A stretch of DNA of 64,000 bases from assembly GCA_028564705.1 (NCBI GenBank), contig JAPXFQ010002671.1, positions 1,054,001 to 1,118,000 of the forward strand, written 5' to 3'. The notes below the pieces were generated by a model. That model did no database searches, was not told the DNA's origin, and saw nothing but the letters and a program-made list of their open reading frames with translations. Shown here one piece after another: positions 1-20,849 of this stretch. Source of the DNA: Apricaphanius iberus (Eukaryota; Chordata; Actinopteri; Cyprinodontiformes; Aphaniidae). A program made the position numbers and the translations under genes. Numbering within the stretch: position 1 is the stretch's first letter; each line of letters starts with the position of its first letter.

Positions 1-24
1 ATCTTTTTTATTTTTACAACGTAC

Positions 25-4930
<4,906 letters not shown>

Positions 4931-6328
4931 CAGGATCAGAGAGGCAAGGAAGATGCTGTTTTACACATTTTTTTTTTACAGAACTAGTCTGAGAATAGAT
5001 TTACAGAGCTGTAAATCAAGCGCATTTTATCTTTAACATACACGGATCTGGCATAACATCATGACCACGGATGGTGAACTAATTGGAGCTGATTAGTGTC
5101 ATAATCAAAGCACCTTGTATTTATAGGGCAGCAACTGGACATTTGGATTTTTCAAAGCTGTTGAGTTAGAAGCAGAAAGAAAAGCTTGTTTTTGCTAGAA
5201 AAACCTCTGATCCTCTCCTCCATGGTACCTTGACACCTAAGTAAGTATTGCTGGACACCGTGTACACCAGTTCTAGGAAAAAATACTCCCTGATAGCTCT
5301 GTGGCCTCTATGAGAGGGAGCCATTAGGCAGCATAAATACTTCAGGAATGGTTCAGAGCCCTGTTGGTGTCCGTGTCTCAATGGATAATATCAGAGTTGA
5401 TTGCAAAAAGGGGAATTACACAAATGTTAAATCATAAAGCTATGCCCATTCTGTGTGTAGTCATGATGCTCTTGTAGACAATATGTGTTTCTTATTTTCA
5501 ATAATATTTCTATACTGAGGAATAATTCAATTGAATGTCTGGAAGGAATATTTCCAGTGTCAATATTAAAATTTTCTACCTGCTATTATTCGCCCTGACA
5601 TGTTTATTCTAATTTTATGCCTACACCGTAGACAGAAGCAAAATGCAATTTTGATTCATCTATGTGTACCTTGTATGTCGAGTAAAATTGACAATAAAGC
5701 TGACTTTGATGCTTGATATAAACTTCCAGACCAAATCCTGACTGATGGTCAACCATCCTTGTCTTATATTGCTTTGAACTCATCATGGCTGGTTGGCTTG
5801 TGTTTCTTCACCTGCCTATTGAGTACTGACCATAGTCAATCGATCTGGACAGTTTCCTACTAAAAAACATTTTATGTTCAAGGATTTAAGAAAAATATGG
5901 TATCATTCTGACTTCTCTTGGAAGTTTTTGCTCTTTGATGGACGTTTGGATGTAATCAGTGCTGTGTAAGAAGTGCAGAATCCTACTGATGGTAAACTAT
6001 TCTTGTCTTTCAAGTTTGAGATTTGAAAACTGAACACAGTTTCTCATTAGTGTTAAGATCTGAGTTTTAAGTATATTGTTTCCTGATCTATGAGTATCTC
6101 TGTAATTTCTGGTTTGTAAAACACTGCTCCATTACGCTATAAAACACAGAGATCATCTCCAAATCCTTCCTGGGTTGATGGTGCTCGGGGTGTTTTCAGT
6201 TCCCTTGAAACACCTGTGAGGATTCTGCTGTTGGATAAAGGGGCGGACCACTGATGACTTTGACTGAAAGGACCTCTCTGTTTTATCTGAATGGGAAAGG
6301 AAGCATGTAGCTCTTTTCTTGGATTTCA
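4931..6328. other. Intergenic region between utp25 and grxcr1 exon 1
   Basis: The two genes are divergent here. The stretch 5160-5400 has the look of a degraded dispersed repeat. The stretch 5620-5710 ends with a tail resembling the CAATAAAG-type 3' ends of old retroelements. The part just before 6329 should contain the 5'UTR of grxcr1. No convincing coding region or RNA gene is visible. Confidence 0.4.
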
Positions 6329-6733
6329 ATGGATGGGCCAAAGCTGAAAGAAAAGTCCGGGAAAACGGTCAGGTTCAGAGTCGCGTCTGCCAACAGTGGC
6401 CGGGTCCTGGCCGAGGTGTTCAAGGACGAGAGGACCTGGTGTGGCTCTGTTTCTGACTCCGCAGACTCAGTGGGCACCGGCAGCACGGAGGCCGAGCAGG
6501 GAAGTCTCCCGCCTACCAGTGAGGCCAATAGGCACCTGAATGGCCTGGAGGCTACCGTGGACGGGAACGGCAGTGAATCCGATGACCTTCTTCTGTATGC
6601 CAGCGTCAAGAGGGAGATGCTGTTCAGCAACAAGAGGGTCAACATCTGCAGTAAGAACGGGACCATTAGAGGGGTGAGGAACAAAGTGAGCGCAGGTCAA
6701 GTGCTTTTCAACAACCTCTCTAACATGTACTCC
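6329..6733 (+). CDS. grxcr1: grxcr1 (glutaredoxin and cysteine-rich domain-containing 1), first coding exon only
   Basis: GRXCR1 is a stereocilia protein of inner-ear hair cells, with a glutaredoxin-like domain and a C-terminal cysteine-rich zinc-binding region; human loss causes deafness DFNB25. This exon encodes 135 residues. KTVRFRVASANSGRVL matches the family N-terminus, a variable acidic middle follows, and NKRVNICSKNGTIRGV plus NKVSAGQVLFNNL matches the end of the first human exon. The ATG at 6329 and the donor after codon 135 (TCC then GTAAGT) define the exon. The glutaredoxin and Cys-rich parts should follow, but I found no trace of them before tmem151b or elsewhere in the window. Either the next intron is very long and spans other genes, or this is a duplicated or stranded exon. 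The exon itself has no frameshift or stop. Confidence 0.88.
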
Positions 6734-9350
6734 GTAAGTTGGTCCAACATTACTTTCCTTTCATTTGTGCCCTGAAGCCTGGTATACGTGACTCCATATG
6801 GATATGACCTTTTTTTGCTTTCACTGAAGGGACGTCATCAGAGAAGGAGACCCTGGGAAAAGGAGTGATGGTTCATGTCAAGGAATGCCCTTCTGAAATA
6901 TTTGGGACACTTCTCTTATCTTCTCAGATGCAACGAAAGGAGCAATTTTTTTTTACAGATTATTGTGGAATATTATCCTTGTTAAAACACTTCAAACAAG
7001 ATGAGATGAATTAGTAAAGCCAATTTGAAAAGAAAGTACATGCATTCTCAATTCTAGTGTTGGTCTGGTTTTCATGAGGATCTAATTACTTGATCATATA
7101 GATTTGACCTTCAGTGCACAAGAACAAACAAGGGTCTGTTATTACTTTTTCTTTACATTTTTTTTTTTAGCAAAAATGGAAAAGCTGTAAGAAAACTAAG
7201 TACACCCTATGAAAGAGCTGCAGTGTCTCACATGTTTGAGGAGGAATTTTTCCCCAAATCTTTTTCACAGCATCGCTCTTCATTACTTCCTGCATAGCTC
7301 TCTTGAGATCCCACCATAAGATCTGAAAACATTTTCGGGTTTTGAGCTTAATGTATCAGTTTTCATCCATTTGGTTATAGATTTGCTGCTGTGTTTGGTA
7401 TCGTTTTCCTTCTGATCAGCCATTTTGGTCCAAGCTTTAAGTATCAGACAGGTGTTCTCAAATTTGACTAACTACTAACGACTAAACTACTTCTGTAAAC
7501 AGAAAAATGAATTGTTTATTTTCTGGTGACAAGATCCTATTGTTGGAAAACAAATTCAAAAATTCATTCCTCGACCTTCGTGCTTGAGAGGGGGTGTTTT
7601 TGCTGATATGCTGTGTTTGGTTTTGTCCAAATGTGGTGCTGTGCATTACGGCCAAAGGATAACAAATTATATTGTTCCAGATTTTATGTGTTTCATTAAT
7701 TGCCATAGTCTTCTTTAGAGACATTATTAATCTTCTTTACTGTAGAATTATAGACCAAAAAGGGTCTTGTGAGGCTTTCCAGAAAGACGAGCAGCAACAG
7801 CTGCTAATTTAAGGTCATTGCTGGTATCTTTCCACTCTGTTTTGACAACCTGTTAAAAAAAGTAAGATTTCTTTAACAGGTGAGTTTTGAGTCCTGAATC
7901 AAGCAGAGTCAATGCTCTACTTCAGTTAGAGCTGAGACAGCTGGAAGGCACAGTGTGTTGAGGGGACGGCAATGTGCAACAGATCTGACAGATAATGAGA
8001 TGCAAAGGTGTGAATAGTTTTAAATGTGTACATAATATTTTTTTTACTTCAATGCTTGATTTACCCAGAAGCCAGTGCAGCTGCTGAATGACAGCAATAA
8101 TGTGGTGGGCCGAGGGGGTAATGCGGCCTGCTTAATTATGAACAATCTGAAGATTATGGAGGGATTTATGAAGAAGACCAAAAAGGGAGCAGTAATCAGT
8201 GCAAGAGGTGATGAAGCCGTGAACAAGGACAGTAGTAGTGAGAGGGAAGTACTAGGGGTGTACTTAGTTGCTTTTAGCATAAAAATCTACCATTTTGGTT
8301 ATGATTTTTTTTAATCAAATAGTAAGTTTTGTTCACTGAGGTTGTATTTACGGAAAGTTAAACCTGTTTAAGGTAGATCATTATTACATCCCAGTCTATT
8401 GTACTTTCTTTTTAGCATGAGCGTGCAGCAAACTGACTTTTTTTGTGATGATGATATCTCAACATTTTTAACATCACACTCGATTAAGACTGAGAGATCA
8501 ACAAAAATTCAATTACTACTAAATCAACTATTTGAAGCAATATAAAAATACTTTTGATGTAAATGTCAAACAATCATTATATCTCATCATTGTAGGTTCC
8601 ACACATAACTTGGTTTATGGATATACATTTTTAATTTATAATATTATTTCTTACAAAATGCTAAGATACATCTAAAATATTGGATCCTGCTGCTGATTGA
8701 TTTTTTTTGTTTGCTTTAATTATTTAGTTTATATTGAAGGACATCAGGGGCTTTATACAAAGCAGTTCAAATTAATCATTTATCAACTCTGTTTACCTGA
8801 TGCTTTTTCTGTTTCCTTTTTTCTCAGAGACACGAAAGGCATTTGTAAACTACTTTTTGCATTTTATTATGGCTTCTTTTTGTAAAATGTAAGCTGAACG
8901 TGACCCAAAATTTCATGAGACTTTTTCACACAGGATACAGCTGATATATCCGAAATGGTTTTGTAAACATTTTGTATTAATGCTGCAGGAATGTGATCAT
9001 TATTTTTTAACTTATGTGGAATTTTCGTTGGATTGGGGTTGGAAATCTTTTCAAACACATGCTCATGAATCTCATGTAAACCAATGATGTCAAAAAGTCT
9101 ATCTTAAAAATGCATTTTTGTATGTTTAACAATAACAATTGTGTATTAAATAATAATAAGAGTGAGAAGATTACATTTCTCACCATTAATTTAATTTTTT
9201 TAAGCAAATTAAAAGAAGACATGAATTAGGATTAACCACATACTCTTTTTTTTTTTTTTTACACAAATGACTCATAAATTCCTTTGCAGGGCCATTTAAT
9301 CTACATTGATTGTAATGGTGGTCAAATTTGTTACAAAACTAGTAGAGATA
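6734..9350. other. Region downstream of grxcr1 exon 1, no gene recognised
   Basis: AT-rich DNA. A degraded Tc1-like terminus may sit near 7160-7210 (AAGTACACCC motif), and a dispersed repeat sits at 7870-8290 (separate entry). I looked specifically for GRXCR1 exons 2-4 (glutaredoxin block and CxxC repeats) on both strands and saw none. Confidence 0.4.
7870..8290 (+). repeat. Dispersed teleost repeat copy, degraded
   Basis: The phrases CAGGTGAGTTTTGAGTCCTG and GCCAGTGCAGCTGCTGAATG, followed by GGAGGGATTTATGAAGAAGA, recall a repeat consensus that is very common in fish genomes (a gene-like block with a 'GAGCCAGTGCAGCTGCTGGA' core). The 79-aa ORF at 8075-8314 lies inside it and is not a gene. 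I cannot assign the repeat class with certainty. Confidence 0.5.
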
Positions 9351-9815
9351 GGGTGATATCAGGATAAATGGGCCATCTAAGGTTCGGGGGTCCATGCCCC
9401 TCTGGAATTTAGAGCCAATGACTGCAAAGCATTTCAAACTGTTGTCATTACTGTGCTTGACAAGTAACAGGGGATTTTATTGGTTTATGGATATACTATG
9501 GTGGTTGGGGCAATAATTCAAATCAAGAATGCACCAGAAAATTGCATGGTAAGTTGCCTGGCATACCAAATCTACTAAACTATTATAAGTATGACACATT
9601 TATAAAAAAACATACATGGACATAAAAAACTAGACATAATATCTGTCTTGATGGCATAAATCAGAACTAATGCTGTTAGTTTGGTATATAAACTGATTTT
9701 TTGAAAAAAAAAATTCTTGGTGACCCAATTTACCTTAATCCACTAAGGTAAAATGGGCCACATGGTTTCAGCTAAAAGGGGCCATCATCTGTGTCAATCA
9801 TAAACACAAATACAT

Positions 9816-9888
9816 ATGTGTTTGCGTGTATGTGTGTGTGTGTGTGAAAGAGAGAGTGTGTCTGTGAGGGTGGGTGTGTGTGCATATG
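9816..9888. repeat. TG-rich microsatellite
   Basis: Interrupted TG/GT runs (TGTGTGTGTG core at about 9832-9846, then GTGGGTGTGTGTGC). They lie just left of the hAT MITE, with CA runs on its right side at 10510-10600. Confidence 0.8.
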
Positions 9889-9897
9889 TGCGTACAC

Positions 9898-10513
9898 CAG
9901 GGATGTCCAAAGTGCAGCCCGGGGGCCATTTACGGCCCTTGGACTGATTTTTGCATGGCCCTTGACCACCATTTAAGATCAGTACATTCTGCAATTGGCA
10001 TCACAATACAAATGATTGATGAAGATGGAGACTTTCTTTTTTTCTTGACAAATTAAAAGGATTAGAAAATGTTACATGTTCCAATCATTTTGTTTGCTTT
10101 CTTTTTCATTAATTGCATAAACAACTAATGCAAGAGCAGATGTGGAGATAACCAAACACTGCTAAAAATAACACAACATAATTTCAAAGCAACACTGACC
10201 CAAACCCTGTTTTTTTCCTTCTGAAAAAAATGTTTCGCTTTAAAATTAGCGCCTCTTAAATATTTTAAAACGTAATGATTTCTTTCAAAAAGGCAAACTT
10301 AAAAGACCTGTGTTCAACAATCCTTTATAAATCCCTTTTCTACAAGAATTAGTACTTTATGCATTTCATTAAATATTACATGTTTAATTTATTGTTAAGC
10401 AGGTGAAAAAAAACATATTTACACACACACAAAAAATCTAAATTTTCTGGCCCATGGGCACTCCTCCACTTGATGATTTTGGCCCTTGTAGCAAAAAGTG
10501 TGGACATTCCCTA
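9898..10513. mobile_element. hAT-type MITE nested in the 9351-11027 element
   Basis: Left end CAGGGATGTCCAAAGTGCAG and right end GTGTGGACATTCCCTA are inverted counterparts, with GGCCC-rich subterminal sequence on both sides. Flanking 8-bp sequences GCGTACAC (9890-9897) and GTGTACAC (10514-10521) differ at one base, as expected for an aged hAT target-site duplication. It carries no open reading frame of note. It landed beside, or generated, the TG/CA-rich tracts on both sides. Confidence 0.75.
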
Positions 10514-11365
10514 GTGTACACACAAATCCACACACTCGCACACTGACTGACACACACACATACAGGTTGCAGGTACACATGCACACGCACACAAACAGCA
10601 CTGACATCAGTTCACTGATCTGTGCTGTTCCAAAATTGACTTTTTTAATTGCATATTTGAATATGTGGGTTTGCTCCTAAAATTTATTTGTTTTTAATGC
10701 CACACATATGTTTGTTTAATGCTGTTGAAATGCTATGTGGCTGTATAAGCAACTGTGTTGATGAAAATTGATGATAAATTACCATTTCCCTTTGTAGTTT
10801 GACTGGCCCATTTTACCTGAAACTGCCTATGCAGAAAGAAGTTGGCACAGCTGATGTTTCAAGAACTGTAGGGTCTAAATAATTATATTTTAATACATAA
10901 TTTCAACACAAAAATATAAAAAACAGTCATTATTTATCATAAAAACACTTGGAAAAGGCATATATGTTATCGTATAATTGCCACAAGCAATTTACCAAAA
11001 CGTGGCCCAATTTAGCTGATGTCACCCTACCTGAAAGACATTTGCAGATATTACTATAAGTTTTATATGTATTTTTTGTGTGATTTGAAAATCTCAAAAA
11101 ACGGCAATAATACAGTCTTTCATCTATCTCCGACCCCAGTAATAACGCATCCTAATGAAATACTGGAACCACCATAATTGGTGGTGTGATGGGAAGGAGT
11201 TGTGGCTGATAAACTTTAGCTGCTTGAATTGCTTGTTATTTCAGTTGTGATCCACATGTCCTGACCTTGGGCGAGGTCTGGAGCTGATGAGCCAGTTTCT
11301 CACCTTGACAGACCACAACGCCACCTTAGGTCCGGTAGACAAAGTGTCAATAAGACAAATTATTA

Positions 11366-11600
11366 AAAGTGCAGTGCAAAAGCCTTCATACCCGTTGAGA
11401 GTTTCCACATTTTTTGATGTAAAAACCACAAAGATTAATGTATAATTAATGTAATGTAATGTATTTCAGAGGGACATTATAGTGCATAATTGTACAATTG
11501 TGGAAGGGAAATTATAAATGATTTTCAATTAAAAACAAATCTGACAAGTGTGATGTGCATTTATTTTCACCTCTCCTCTTTTTTTGCTGCAGTTTTAGCT
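11366..11600 (+). mobile_element. Tc1-like element terminus, relic
   Basis: AGTGCAGTGCAAAAGCCTTC, followed by ATACCCGTTGA and later GTGCATAATTGTACAATTGT, GATTTTCAATTAAAAACAAA and CTGACAAGTGTGATGTGCAT, matches the 5' region of Tc1-like transposons that are abundant in fish and frogs. The coding part is absent or too degraded to read. Confidence 0.65.
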
Positions 11601-13250
11601 GCAGCCTCACTTTGCTTGCTGAAACCCACCACCACCCCTGCAACAACCCATGAAAGCATTAAACTTTTAGATATTTTTGAGAAACCTAGAAATGACCATG
11701 TATATTCAGGAACTGATGACCCAGTTTTTTTCAGGAGAAAATCCAGGGCTTATTTATAGACTCAGTCTGCCCTTGACTTCGGGTGCAGTGTGGCTGACAA
11801 AGACAGTCATGTGAGGGATCGTTACGGGAGCTGATGGAGCGTCCCTGCCCTCTCTACCAGATCAGTTTCATAGAGACACCTGGCACTCTCTACTTTTTAA
11901 ACTGCTGCAGTTTTGCCAAAACCAGAATCACCAGACTGCCACAACTTTCTGCCTCAACCTGTTAAAATGTTGAAATGAGATTATTAATTTTAAAAATGTC
12001 CAGTTTTTTTTCTTCATATATCCATGTGGTGGTCTCTTTTATGTTTCTTTTATACTAATTGGTTGAATGATTCTTTCAAGTAAAGTACAGTATAAGTATG
12101 TCTGAATAAACTGTCTAAATAAAACTATTTTCAAACACACAAATGACATGAATGGGTTTTGCTTCACAATGCTCCCAAGGTTGTATTTATGACATAATTC
12201 GTTTTTAGGGTAAATCCAAACCCAGATAAGCAGGAAAGACAAAAATATGTTGACTGGCAAAAAAAAAAAAAAAATCTGATTGAAGGGAAATACTCATGAA
12301 CTATGGGTGCAAAAAGACAGATTCCTGAAAGGAGGGAAAGAAAATCGTACATTACTGTAGTCTTGAGACTATTGTGTAATTCAATAAATGGATATCAGGT
12401 AGGCAGGCTGCAGGAGAAATGACACCACTGGGCAAGGAAAGGAAACTTTATTTGTATAGCACACTAAGGCATGTCAAGGTGCTTTACATGATTTTGAAAG
12501 AACGACAATAAAATCCATTAATTACACAAAACATGTGACACCATGCACCAAGAAGGTTCATGGGTAAGAGTGCAGGGTCTCTCTATATGGAGTATGCATG
12601 CGTGTGTTCTCTCTGGGTTGTTTCCACAGTCCAAAAGCATGACTGTTAGGTCAATTTAATACTCTAAATTGCGCATTCATATGAGTATGCACATCCTATG
12701 TGTCTCTGTGAAAATCTCTGATGTACAGTCTCCCAATGACTGCTGGAGATAGGCACTAGCTCCCTGCGATGCTGCAGGGAGAAAACGGTATAAACAATGT
12801 ATGAATAAGAAAACAGGAAAACAAACGAGTTAACCAATTTGAACTAATTTGTGACAAAACGACACAATCAATACTGCATCAAATTATTACTGTTGCTGGG
12901 GCAATTTTCTTGACCATTTTTTTCCCTTCCACTCAATTTTCCAATAGCATGCTTGCATACATCAATCTGTGAATAGCAAAGACATTTTGTGGCTAACTCT
13001 GGATGTCTGCTAGACATCCCATTCAAAGTTTGATAGCAACAAATTCTGAGAACTTCTTTTTCCCATTAATTGTCCACCATAATCCTAAATAAAAGCAGTA
13101 CACGCTTGGAATATTGGCTATTAGTCTGTGTAATAAACACAGTTTAACTTTATTTTTCAATTTAATTAGGCCAATTTAAATATTTTTTTGTAGTACAATA
13201 TTCTATGCCAGACTGGATCCGTCAGCATGAGTTTGGACTTTCCCTTTAAG
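11601..13250. other. Repeat-bearing intergenic region upstream of tmem151b
   Basis: The block at 12430-12500 (TTTATTTGTATAGCACACTA) is a widely dispersed teleost repeat signature. The block 12545-12800 is a V-SINE/L2-like tail (separate entry). The remainder is AT-rich and shows no gene. Confidence 0.45.
12545..12800 (+). repeat. V-SINE/L2-type retroposon tail, degraded
   Basis: The motifs TTTCCACAGTCCAAAAGCAT, TTAGGTCAATTTAATACTCT and GACTGCTGGAGATAGGCAC, followed by GCTCCCTGC, follow in the order seen in the conserved 3' portion of fish V-SINE-like retroposons. A second tail fragment is at 45745-45835. Confidence 0.6.
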
Positions 13251-13672
13251 TCGCGGATTTGTGCTACCACATCCCACCTGCCTCAGCAGGCAGCCAGCAC
13301 CGTGGACAGCGGACCCACGCCGCGTCTCCCCGCTGCACGGTGGATCCAGAGCGGGCCCCGTGGGGCAGAGCGCCATCCGTTCCTAATGACCACCAGCTAA
13401 TCCGGCATCATATCCCATCATGTCACTGCGGCACTGACAACTGAGGCAGGGCACCGGCAGGATGCTGCAGGAACACCGCCTCCTCCTCCACCTCCTCCCA
13501 GCCTCCACAGGAACACTGTTGTTTTGGACTCTTTCCTCTCGGAAAAGTCCCCGTATGATTGCGGGTCCAACGCAGCAGCTCGTGTAGGATGAGAGCCGCT
13601 GCAAAGCCAGAAAAAAGGTAGCGGAATCCCTGCTTGATCCACACTCCACGCCTTGCATTGTTATCAGTCAAC
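13251..13672 (+). promoter_or_regulatory. tmem151b 5'UTR / promoter region, GC-rich
   Basis: Base composition switches from AT-rich to clearly GC- and CpG-richer from about 13,250 up to the start codon at 13673. This is consistent with a CpG-type vertebrate promoter and 5'UTR. Several short ORFs on both strands here follow from the high GC content and have no recognisable product. No TATA box is evident. Confidence 0.5.
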
Positions 13673-17499
<3,827 letters not shown>

Positions 17500-20400
17500 A
17501 CGGACGACGGCTGGCAAACACAGCCTTTGTAGCATTGATTCTCCATCAATACCAGAAACAGAGACAGCACACAAGTCAGAAAAAGTCATGACATCCGAAA
17601 AGTCTGCCATAGTTTTGACTGTGTGAACCGACTAAGCAATAAGTTGTTCACCGGTGCAGAAGAAACAGTAAAACAAAATCAGATCAGCTTCCAAGGACAA
17701 CCAAGGAGACAAAGACTGTTACACTGCATATCATCGTAAGACATTTGGAGATCTAAATAGGCCATGCAAAACCTTAAACTTCTGTTACCTCATAAGGTTG
17801 AAGGGATAATATCTCTTAAGTTTCCTCACAATGTTTCATCAAAACAAACGGTCCTGAAACAATGAGACGGATAAAGTCAAGGCGGATTTCAACTGATTCG
17901 GGATTGCAGCAATAACTGTGATAACATCACTTAGTCATAAAGCATTTCTTATTCTTATAAAGTGCTGTAAGTCTTTTTTTTTTTACATCAACATTCAGGA
18001 AGCCTTTAACATCTACAGACAAAAGACTGAAGTAAAATCTCAGTTTCTGTATTGTTGGCAAGATACGATTAACCACAAACTGTTCAGGTAAACATCAGAG
18101 ACTAAGAAATTTAAATTAACTGCATACCACAGTAGTTTATGGTTTTCTGCTGCTGGTGCTAATAGCAGCTTCTGAGGGATCCAGAGATGGTAAAAGGAGG
18201 ATACGCCCTCTTATAGTTCTAGTGTTTTACATATCAGGACATATTAAAAATGATCCGGTATGAAGCAGATTATAAAGAAATTTACATTTTACCTCAATTG
18301 TACATGAACACAAAACAGATTTCTCGCTGTCACGATTTGTTAAATACAGAAGAAGCTAAAGTTGAAAAGTTGCATAGTAAAAATTAAACAGAAGTCTGTC
18401 TGTCTTTGTATCAGACTCTTAAATAGTTGAAGGAAATTTAGCAAAGTCTTCTATATGATGTTGCTTCAGTTCATTATCATTTGTTGATTCAGCGCACCTT
18501 TCTTTGGGTCCCTTGTTATGGTCGACACAAGGACTTCAAGATCCCCCAATCATCACGCCTTCACCACCGTGCTTGATTGCTGGCTTGAGCTGTTTGTTCC
18601 AAATTTAGAACCCAGAAATGATCAGACAGTCTTTTTTTTAAATTAAACTATATGTAGAACTGTAGAGCATTTTGTTTTTTACAACTGAATGCAATCATAA
18701 AGACTCCACCTGTATCTTCAGAATCACCCATATTCACAGAAAAACATGCATAGTCTGAATATTTTTGTCTTAAATATAATTTCTGCTGTCTACTGCCACA
18801 ACAGAAGCTGTCAACTTGTGCTACAAACCATTCAGGTGGACAAAAAAGACTGGTTTACCGTGAACCTTCAGAACATTTGAACAGATGGGTTTTATCTGTA
18901 AACCAACAAATCTAAACAAGGTGTGGGACAAAGATGAAAGCCATGTCCTACCTTGCATGTTCTCCTACAACTGAGACACTGTGCTAATAACCATGAAACA
19001 TACATGAATGTAAACCACCAGCATTATTAATTATATGTCTATTGTGTGTCTATAGTCAATGAATAATGCTTCATTTTAACCTGTAAAAGTATGTTTGTTT
19101 TTTTACAGTTTAATGTTACCGAAGGACACAAAGATTTACCATTATGGTGCCAAAGTAGACTTTGACTTCTGGCCTTTAATTTTTCTGGAATATCTAAGGA
19201 GTCTTTTCAGTGGTTTTCTACAGGCCGTTTATGCAAAAACATCAACGCACTTACATTAAGACTTGCAAAAATAAACTAGTCTTACAATTTGGACTGTTTA
19301 AAGCATCTTTTAGAGACACATTGTACTAATTTTAGCACATAACATCTTGTTTTTTCATTGTTTTCAATGTAGTGACACCAGTATTATGCACATGATGCAA
19401 CTAGACATTATAACACATAGTGGAGCTGAATGTTAATGTAAATTATTTACATAAAAGAAAACGGACTGAATAATTTAAATTTGCATTGTTTGTATTATAA
19501 AATGGGCTGTATTAATAACAAAGTTACTCTTGACAACATGTAGAGAAATTTGAAAAAAGGCTGGAAAAATAAAAACTGCTATAAATGTCTGGGTATCTCC
19601 TGTGGTATGGTCAAAAATGTTCCTGGTGTTTTGATTTAATGCTTCTGACCTGTAACCATTACTGTAAATCCATGATCAACACAGTATTGCTAAAACTACT
19701 TTATGTGGTAATGTATTTATGCTGCCATAGGCTTAGACTGGAAAGACTTACCGCTTTTCTTCCCTCTGCTACTTTTTTCTTCTACTACTCTCCAGTTGCA
19801 TTATTTGCTGTTATTCCAATTGTTAACTTTATTTAACGCTGAAACACCAGTGTTATTAAAGTGAACCCAGTCTTACATAAGTATGGGCCGAGAGTGTAAC
19901 CCTGCTCCAAAATCAACACATATAAGCTTGACTAAAAGCTGTCCAATTTGACAAGCCAAATTCCTTTTGGAGAAAATGTTAAGTGGAGACTTTTAAATCC
20001 CAATTGCACTGTACCAGCTGTCCAGCATTGTGAGGGTAGTTTTAAATTGCACAAGAAGATCTAATATCAAGAAAAGGGGTGGCCTGTTTCAAATTCTTCA
20101 TTCTTTCCACAACTGGGTCTTTCTATCAAGATAGGAAAATGTAACCATTAATGCAGGCTATCAAACCTCCGGTGTTATCCAAAAGCATTTAAGTAAACTC
20201 TGTTGAAAATTAATTTATTCAGTATTCCAGCGAGCCAGGTCTATTCCAAGACACCAAATCACTTGACCTCTACAAGTTATTGGAAGTACATTGGTCAAAT
20301 ATCCAGCCAGTATTTCACCAAAAGCTCCTTTGTGGGTGTGACAGTGTGGAGGTCCAGTCACTATTGCTCAGTTTGATGATGTGCCCTGGCTGCTTGGCCA
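17500..20400 (+). other. tmem151b 3'UTR and downstream intergenic DNA
   Basis: AATAAA signals on the plus strand at 19270-19275 and 19568-19573 are candidates for the tmem151b poly(A) site, which would imply a 3'UTR of about 1.8-2.1 kb. This is uncertain, because a Tc1 relic lies at 18530-18600 within the interval. Nothing else coding is visible. Confidence 0.4.
18530..18600 (-). mobile_element. Tc1-like transposase relic, short
   Basis: On the minus strand 18541-18577 reads IKHGGEGVMIGG, a decayed form of the Tc1 transposase KHGGGSVMVWG motif. Only a short piece is preserved. Confidence 0.45.
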
Positions 20401-20409
20401 CAGAGATAT

Positions 20410-20510
20410 CCCTTTGGCTGACTGGTTAGTGCGCATGACTCTCACCTGCGAGTGGGATAAAATCCTGCTCAGGCCCTCATTGTATACCTTGCCACATTGG
20501 TACAAAAATT
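20410..20510 (+). repeat. tRNA-derived SINE head, degraded
   Basis: TTGGCTGACTGGTTAGTGCG resembles a tRNA A-box region (TGGTTAGTGCG). It is followed by CACCTGCGAGTGGGATAAAA, where the B box (GGTTCGAATCC-type) is decayed. It does not fold as an intact tRNA, so a SINE head is the better reading. Confidence 0.45.
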
Positions 20511-20849
20511 ACATAGTTGAGGCTAACTTGCTAAGTGACATGTAAATGATTACTAGTGGGAGTTTACATTAACATTTGAGCCTAAATAATCTGTGACAAA
20601 TTGATAATTGTACATCCACTTACTGCTTTTAACAATTATTGTTTTTGCATAACGTATTATCTTCAATATTGGTAAATGACTGTTCAAATTAATCTTTGAA
20701 AGGTTAAAATAAATATAGCATCGGTGCCCACAATGAGTGTGAACATTTCTGACCACAAGTGATTCAACCTAAAGAGTGGAATAATGATTCATATTTCATA
20801 TTTTTACCACCACTTTACAATTTATATATGATTTTAAATATTTTAATGC

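Larger units (their letters stand above)
9351..11027. mobile_element. TA-flanked terminal-inverted-repeat DNA element, interrupted by a hAT MITE
   Basis: Left end GGGTGATATCAGGATAAATG (9351-) and the reverse complement of the right end (GGGTGACATCAGCTAAATTG) form an imperfect inverted repeat of about 26 bp. Both ends are flanked by TA (9349-9350 and 11028-11029), as expected for Tc1/mariner-type target duplication. The motif TAAAATGGGCCAC and its reverse complement recur inside (9749-9761, 10804-10815). No transposase is seen, so the copy is non-autonomous. A hAT MITE sits inside it at 9898-10513, which makes this the older insertion. Confidence 0.6.

Noticed and set aside
6283..6684. 133-aa minus-strand ORF
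   Set aside because: Shadow of grxcr1 exon 1; the plus frame carries the conserved protein.
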